Origin: CAZSLZ01 sp964607865
GTDB taxonomy: Bacteria; Vulcanimicrobiota; JAJTBE01; CAZSLZ01
Reading direction: 5' to 3'
Assembly (NCBI GenBank): GCA_964607865.1
Contig: CAZSLZ010000134.1
Location: 1-8,438 of the forward strand
DNA length: 8,438 nt
The notes under the pieces were generated by a model, which saw only the letters and a program-made list of their open reading frames with translations, made no database searches and was not told where the DNA came from. Numbering within the stretch: the first letter of the stretch is position 1; each line of letters starts with the position of its first letter. Below, piece by piece: positions 6,565 to 8,438 of the stretch. The position numbers and the translations under genes were made by a program.

Positions 6565-8118
6565 TTATTTATTTACCACTTTAACCCGATCATCGGCATC
6601 GTCAGACCAGATTCCACCTTTTTTAAAGTAATCGAAAAATACTTTCTGGCAACCGCCCAGTACTTTTTTATGGGTTACATTTTTGAAGGCAGGTTTGCGG
6701 GACATGGTTTCGTTAACCACTACCATATATTTCCTGTCGGGCTCAAGGCGGGTTCCATCGGGTAAAAATGCTTTCTGTAACCGGTTTCCCTCAGGCTGAG
6801 AAGGGTCATATTCATATTTCAAGCCGGTTGGTACTGCCAGTTCAGTTGCATCGTCGCGTAAATCATCTTCAATTTCATTCATAATCATTTTACCCGTAGC
6901 TTCCATCCGAACATAATTCTCCTCGGTAAAAGGCAGGGCGCTGTAAAGATCTTTCATGGTTACCTTGCCGGCTTTCACGTGCGCCCTTAAAGTCCGGGAA
7001 TTGCAAATCCCAAACTGGGCGCCTGAAGCTTTTAAGATTGAATCGGCATGTATCTGGTTCAATTTGCCCGCTTCACGGTGAGCATAAAGCAGGTCTTCAC
7101 GGGCAAAACCCATCTCTTTGGCGCCAAGTTTTTCGCATTTTGCCCTGTAAGGAGCCAGAATCTTCTGTATAGCTGGATCCGGAGTCAATTCTTTCTGCAC
7201 AATGGGTAGCAATTGAGCTTTATGGGAAACAATTCTTTTTGATTCAGGATCTATGTTTAATTCCAACTTACCCAGCCTGTGGGTCATAGCTCCGGCCTGA
7301 ACAATAATTGTATCGCCTTCAGTATGCCCCTTTTCCAATTTACTATGGCTATGGCCTCCAACAATTACATCTATGCCCTCAACCTCTTTTGCCAATTTCT
7401 TGTCTTCTTCAAAGCCCAGGTGAGATAAAACAACTACCAGGTCTGCGCCCTGTTTTTTCACCTCGGGCAACCATTTTTTCACGGTTTCGGCAGCGCCAAG
7501 AAAATTTAAACCTTCTAATTTGGACTTTGCCACAAAATGGGTGATTTCAGGGGTATCCAACCCGATTATACCCACATTTATGCCATTAGCCTTTTTCATG
7601 ATGAAGGGTTCGGCGCCGTCCATTACCTCTCCGGTGTCGGTTTTAACCACATTGGCAGCCACCACCGGGGTTTCAGCTATTTGAAGCATGGTCTTCAGAT
7701 CATCCTGGCCCCAGGCAAAATCATGATTGCCTAAAGCTGTGGCGTCAAAATCCATTTCCTTTAATGCATCTGCCACCACTTTTCCTTTTGACAGATAAGA
7801 AACCATGGTTCCTTCTGCCAGGTCACCGGCACATAAAACCATTGTTCCATCAGGGTTCTGTGCTTTTTCTCTATCTATGAGAGCTTTGCTGTTTGCCAGC
7901 CCTCCCACCGGGCTGTCTGCAGAAACCTCGGGATCCATTACTGGATCGATGGTGCCATGAAGATCGTTCATATGCAGAATATCAATTTTGACGGGTTGAG
8001 CCTGATTTTTACCCAGGGAAATTGAATCCCGGACAGAACCAGAACCCTCCTGAGGTCTGTCTTGAACCTTCGGGGGGGTAATTTCAATTTGACTGGCGTG
8101 AATCTTGCGAATATCCAT
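6565..8118 (-). CDS. 5'-nucleotidase-family metallophosphoesterase (UshA/CD73-like) without signal peptide
   Basis: 517 residues, two-domain architecture of the 5'-nucleotidase/2',3'-cyclic phosphodiesterase family, which hydrolyses phosphate monoesters of nucleotides and related compounds with two metal ions. The calcineurin-like domain (about 44-300) has all expected motifs: HMNDLHG (Asp52, His54), CAGDL (Asp99), GNHD (Asn131, His132), SHLG (His233) and GGHSH (His256, His258). The C-terminal domain (about 335-515) aligns with 5_nucleotid_C, including LPFTEEN and GLKYEYDPSQPEGNR. Two of its substrate-binding signatures differ: the usual N-x-G-G-[IV]-R is NSRTLR (373-378), and the usual NxxLAxGGDG[YF] loop is NETMSRKPAF (469-478). 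The substrate may therefore not be an ordinary nucleotide. The first 42 residues are polar with no signal peptide or lipobox, unlike secreted UshA, so the enzyme may be cytoplasmic, as is thought for YunD-like proteins. AAGGTGAG just upstream supports the ATG at 8118. Monocistronic, with its own terminator. Confidence 0.9.
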   Translation of the reverse strand: MDIRKIHASQIEITPPKVQDRPQEGSGSVRDSISLGKNQAQPVKIDILHMNDLHGTIDPVMDPEVSADSPVGGLANSKALIDREKAQNPDGTMVLCAGDLAEGTMVSYLSKGKVVADALKEMDFDATALGNHDFAWGQDDLKTMLQIAETPVVAANVVKTDTGEVMDGAEPFIMKKANGINVGIIGLDTPEITHFVAKSKLEGLNFLGAAETVKKWLPEVKKQGADLVVVLSHLGFEEDKKLAKEVEGIDVIVGGHSHSKLEKGHTEGDTIIVQAGAMTHRLGKLELNIDPESKRIVSHKAQLLPIVQKELTPDPAIQKILAPYRAKCEKLGAKEMGFAREDLLYAHREAGKLNQIHADSILKASGAQFGICNSRTLRAHVKAGKVTMKDLYSALPFTEENYVRMEATGKMIMNEIEDDLRDDATELAVPTGLKYEYDPSQPEGNRLQKAFLPDGTRLEPDRKYMVVVNETMSRKPAFKNVTHKKVLGGCQKVFFDYFKKGGIWSDDADDRVKVVNK

Positions 8119-8150
8119 TTTCTCACCTTAAAAAATAATTTTTCATTATT

Positions 8151-8156
8151 ATTATA
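8151..8156 (-). promoter_or_regulatory. Possible -10 element of the phosphoesterase promoter
   Basis: The minus strand reads TATAAT, a perfect -10 hexamer, placing transcription start near 8144 and giving a leader of about 25 nt. No good -35 hexamer lies 16-18 nt upstream (candidates read CCATGA, CCCATG, TCCCAT). That is typical of activator-dependent promoters but equally of a chance match in AT-rich DNA. Confidence 0.4.
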
Positions 8157-8194
8157 ATATAAAAAGAGAGGTTCATGGGAATAAAAAACAAATT

Positions 8195-8215
8195 AAATGT
8201 AAACAAAATGTAAAC
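8195..8215 (-). promoter_or_regulatory. Candidate Pho-box-like operator: two perfect 10-bp direct repeats upstream of the phosphoesterase gene
   Basis: On the plus strand AAATGTAAAC occurs at 8195-8204 and 8206-8215. On the coding strand this reads TTTACA-N5-TTTACA with an exact 11-bp period, so both copies face the same side of the helix. PhoP of Bacillus recognises tandem TT(A/T/C)ACA-like hexamers about 11 bp apart. Weaker flanking hexamers in the same register read ATTAAA and TTTGTT. The pair lies about 41 nt upstream of the possible -10 box. Assignment to PhoP is inference. Confidence 0.45.
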
Positions 8216-8265
8216 TTTTTTTAATATAAAGAAAATTCCCTGTGGTATTGTTATTCTGTTATAGT

Positions 8266-8293
8266 TTATGCAATATTTTTTTCTTTTGCATAA
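8266..8293. repeat. 8-bp inverted repeat in the control region upstream of the phosphoesterase gene
   Basis: TTATGCAA (8266-8273) and TTGCATAA (8286-8293) are perfect inverted copies around a 12-nt T-rich spacer. It could be a protein-binding site or a weak hairpin; no U-tract follows either arm, so it is not a convincing terminator. The rest of 8119-8390 holds the -10 box and direct repeats listed above plus A/T-runs (such as A7-TA-T7 at 8332-8347), and no gene I can support. Confidence 0.4.
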
Positions 8294-8390
8294 TCCCGGG
8301 CAATTTTTATAACAGTAGTTTCGCATTATGAAAAAAAATATTTTTTTCACTCTTGCATGATATCAAGTAACGAAGAGAGAAGAGAAGAAA

Positions 8391-8438
8391 TTATTGGTCG
8401 GACTCATCTACAATACCTGCTTGTTTATGTAGTCGGGC
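8391..8438 (-). CDS. Possible C-terminal end of a minus-strand gene entering from the right edge
   Basis: The frame reading in from the right edge on the minus strand is open for 15 codons (ARLHKQAGIVDESDQ) and stops at TAA (8391-8393). The residues look like an ordinary polar protein tail, and the direction matches the two genes to its left. The stretch is too short to prove coding, and a plus-strand frame is open here as well. Confidence 0.3.
   Translation of the reverse strand, partial: ARLHKQAGIVDESDQ

Noticed and set aside
8332..8347. A7-TA-T7 perfect palindrome
   Set aside because: A 16-bp palindrome made only of A and T runs is easily produced by chance in this spacer, and no second element nearby supports a replication or binding role.
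8123..8350. Minus-strand 75-codon frame with a Cys-rich stretch (NYCYKNCPGLCKRKKYC)
   Set aside because: The cysteine pattern drew attention as a possible small peptide, but there is no ribosome binding site before the GTG or the internal ATG. The rest is Ile/Phe/Lys/Asn-rich, as expected from AT-rich spacer, and it covers the promoter region of the phosphoesterase gene.
8357..8438. Plus-strand frame open from ATG 8357 to the right edge (MISSNEERREEIIGRTHLQY...)
   Set aside because: It is 27 codons with no Shine-Dalgarno sequence upstream (TTCACTCTTGC), and it competes with a minus-strand frame that stops cleanly at 8391. It remains possible but cannot be supported from this window.

Overview
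The window is moderately AT-rich in its genes and very AT-rich between them. It has strong Shine-Dalgarno sites (GGGAGGAG, AAAGGAG, GGAGGTGA, AAGGTGAG), sigma-A-like promoter hexamers and simple intrinsic terminators. This fits a bacterium with Firmicutes-like (Clostridia-like) expression signals, but many uncultured phyla look similar and no marker gene here allows a firm assignment. I see no tRNA, rRNA, insertion sequence, phage gene or CRISPR array.

Layout. Positions 1-425 (minus) hold the N-terminal part of a lipoprotein that runs off the left edge. A divergent intergenic region (426-685) carries a convincing promoter, a near-perfect direct repeat placed around it, and a 7-codon reading frame behind a very strong ribosome binding site. 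It drives a four-gene plus-strand operon (686-5463): a large membrane-anchored PQQ-type beta-propeller protein fused to a membrane-bound alpha/beta domain, a six-helix membrane protein, a membrane-anchored alpha/beta protein, and a seven-helix membrane protein. A perfect 11-bp hairpin (5485-5511) ends the operon and also serves the converging gene. On the minus strand, a zinc-ribbon protein with an acidic tail (5537-6466) and a 5'-nucleotidase-family metallophosphoesterase (6565-8118) form separate transcription units divided by a second terminator (6527-6557). The last 320 bases hold the upstream control region of the phosphoesterase and possibly the last 15 codons of another minus-strand gene.

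How the genes fit together. The four-gene operon is the most interesting part. All four products are membrane proteins, none has a function I can name, and the tight spacing (39, 3 and 35 nt) suggests one complex. By eye, the C-terminal domain of the first protein and the soluble domain of the third share an ordered set of motifs (R-x3-AANF, AAC-x6-E, LKG) and both end in a single membrane helix. They look like ancient paralogues, so the complex may contain a heteromeric pair of related subunits, an extracytoplasmic propeller sensor or scaffold, and two integral membrane subunits. I believe the C-terminal domain of the first gene corresponds to an uncharacterised Pfam DUF family (DUF6754, from memory, not checked).

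The phosphoesterase has all its catalytic metal ligands but lacks a signal peptide and two substrate-binding signatures of classical 5'-nucleotidases. Two perfect direct repeats upstream have the form TTTACA-N5-TTTACA, which matches the layout of a PhoP (Pho box) site and hints at control by phosphate starvation.
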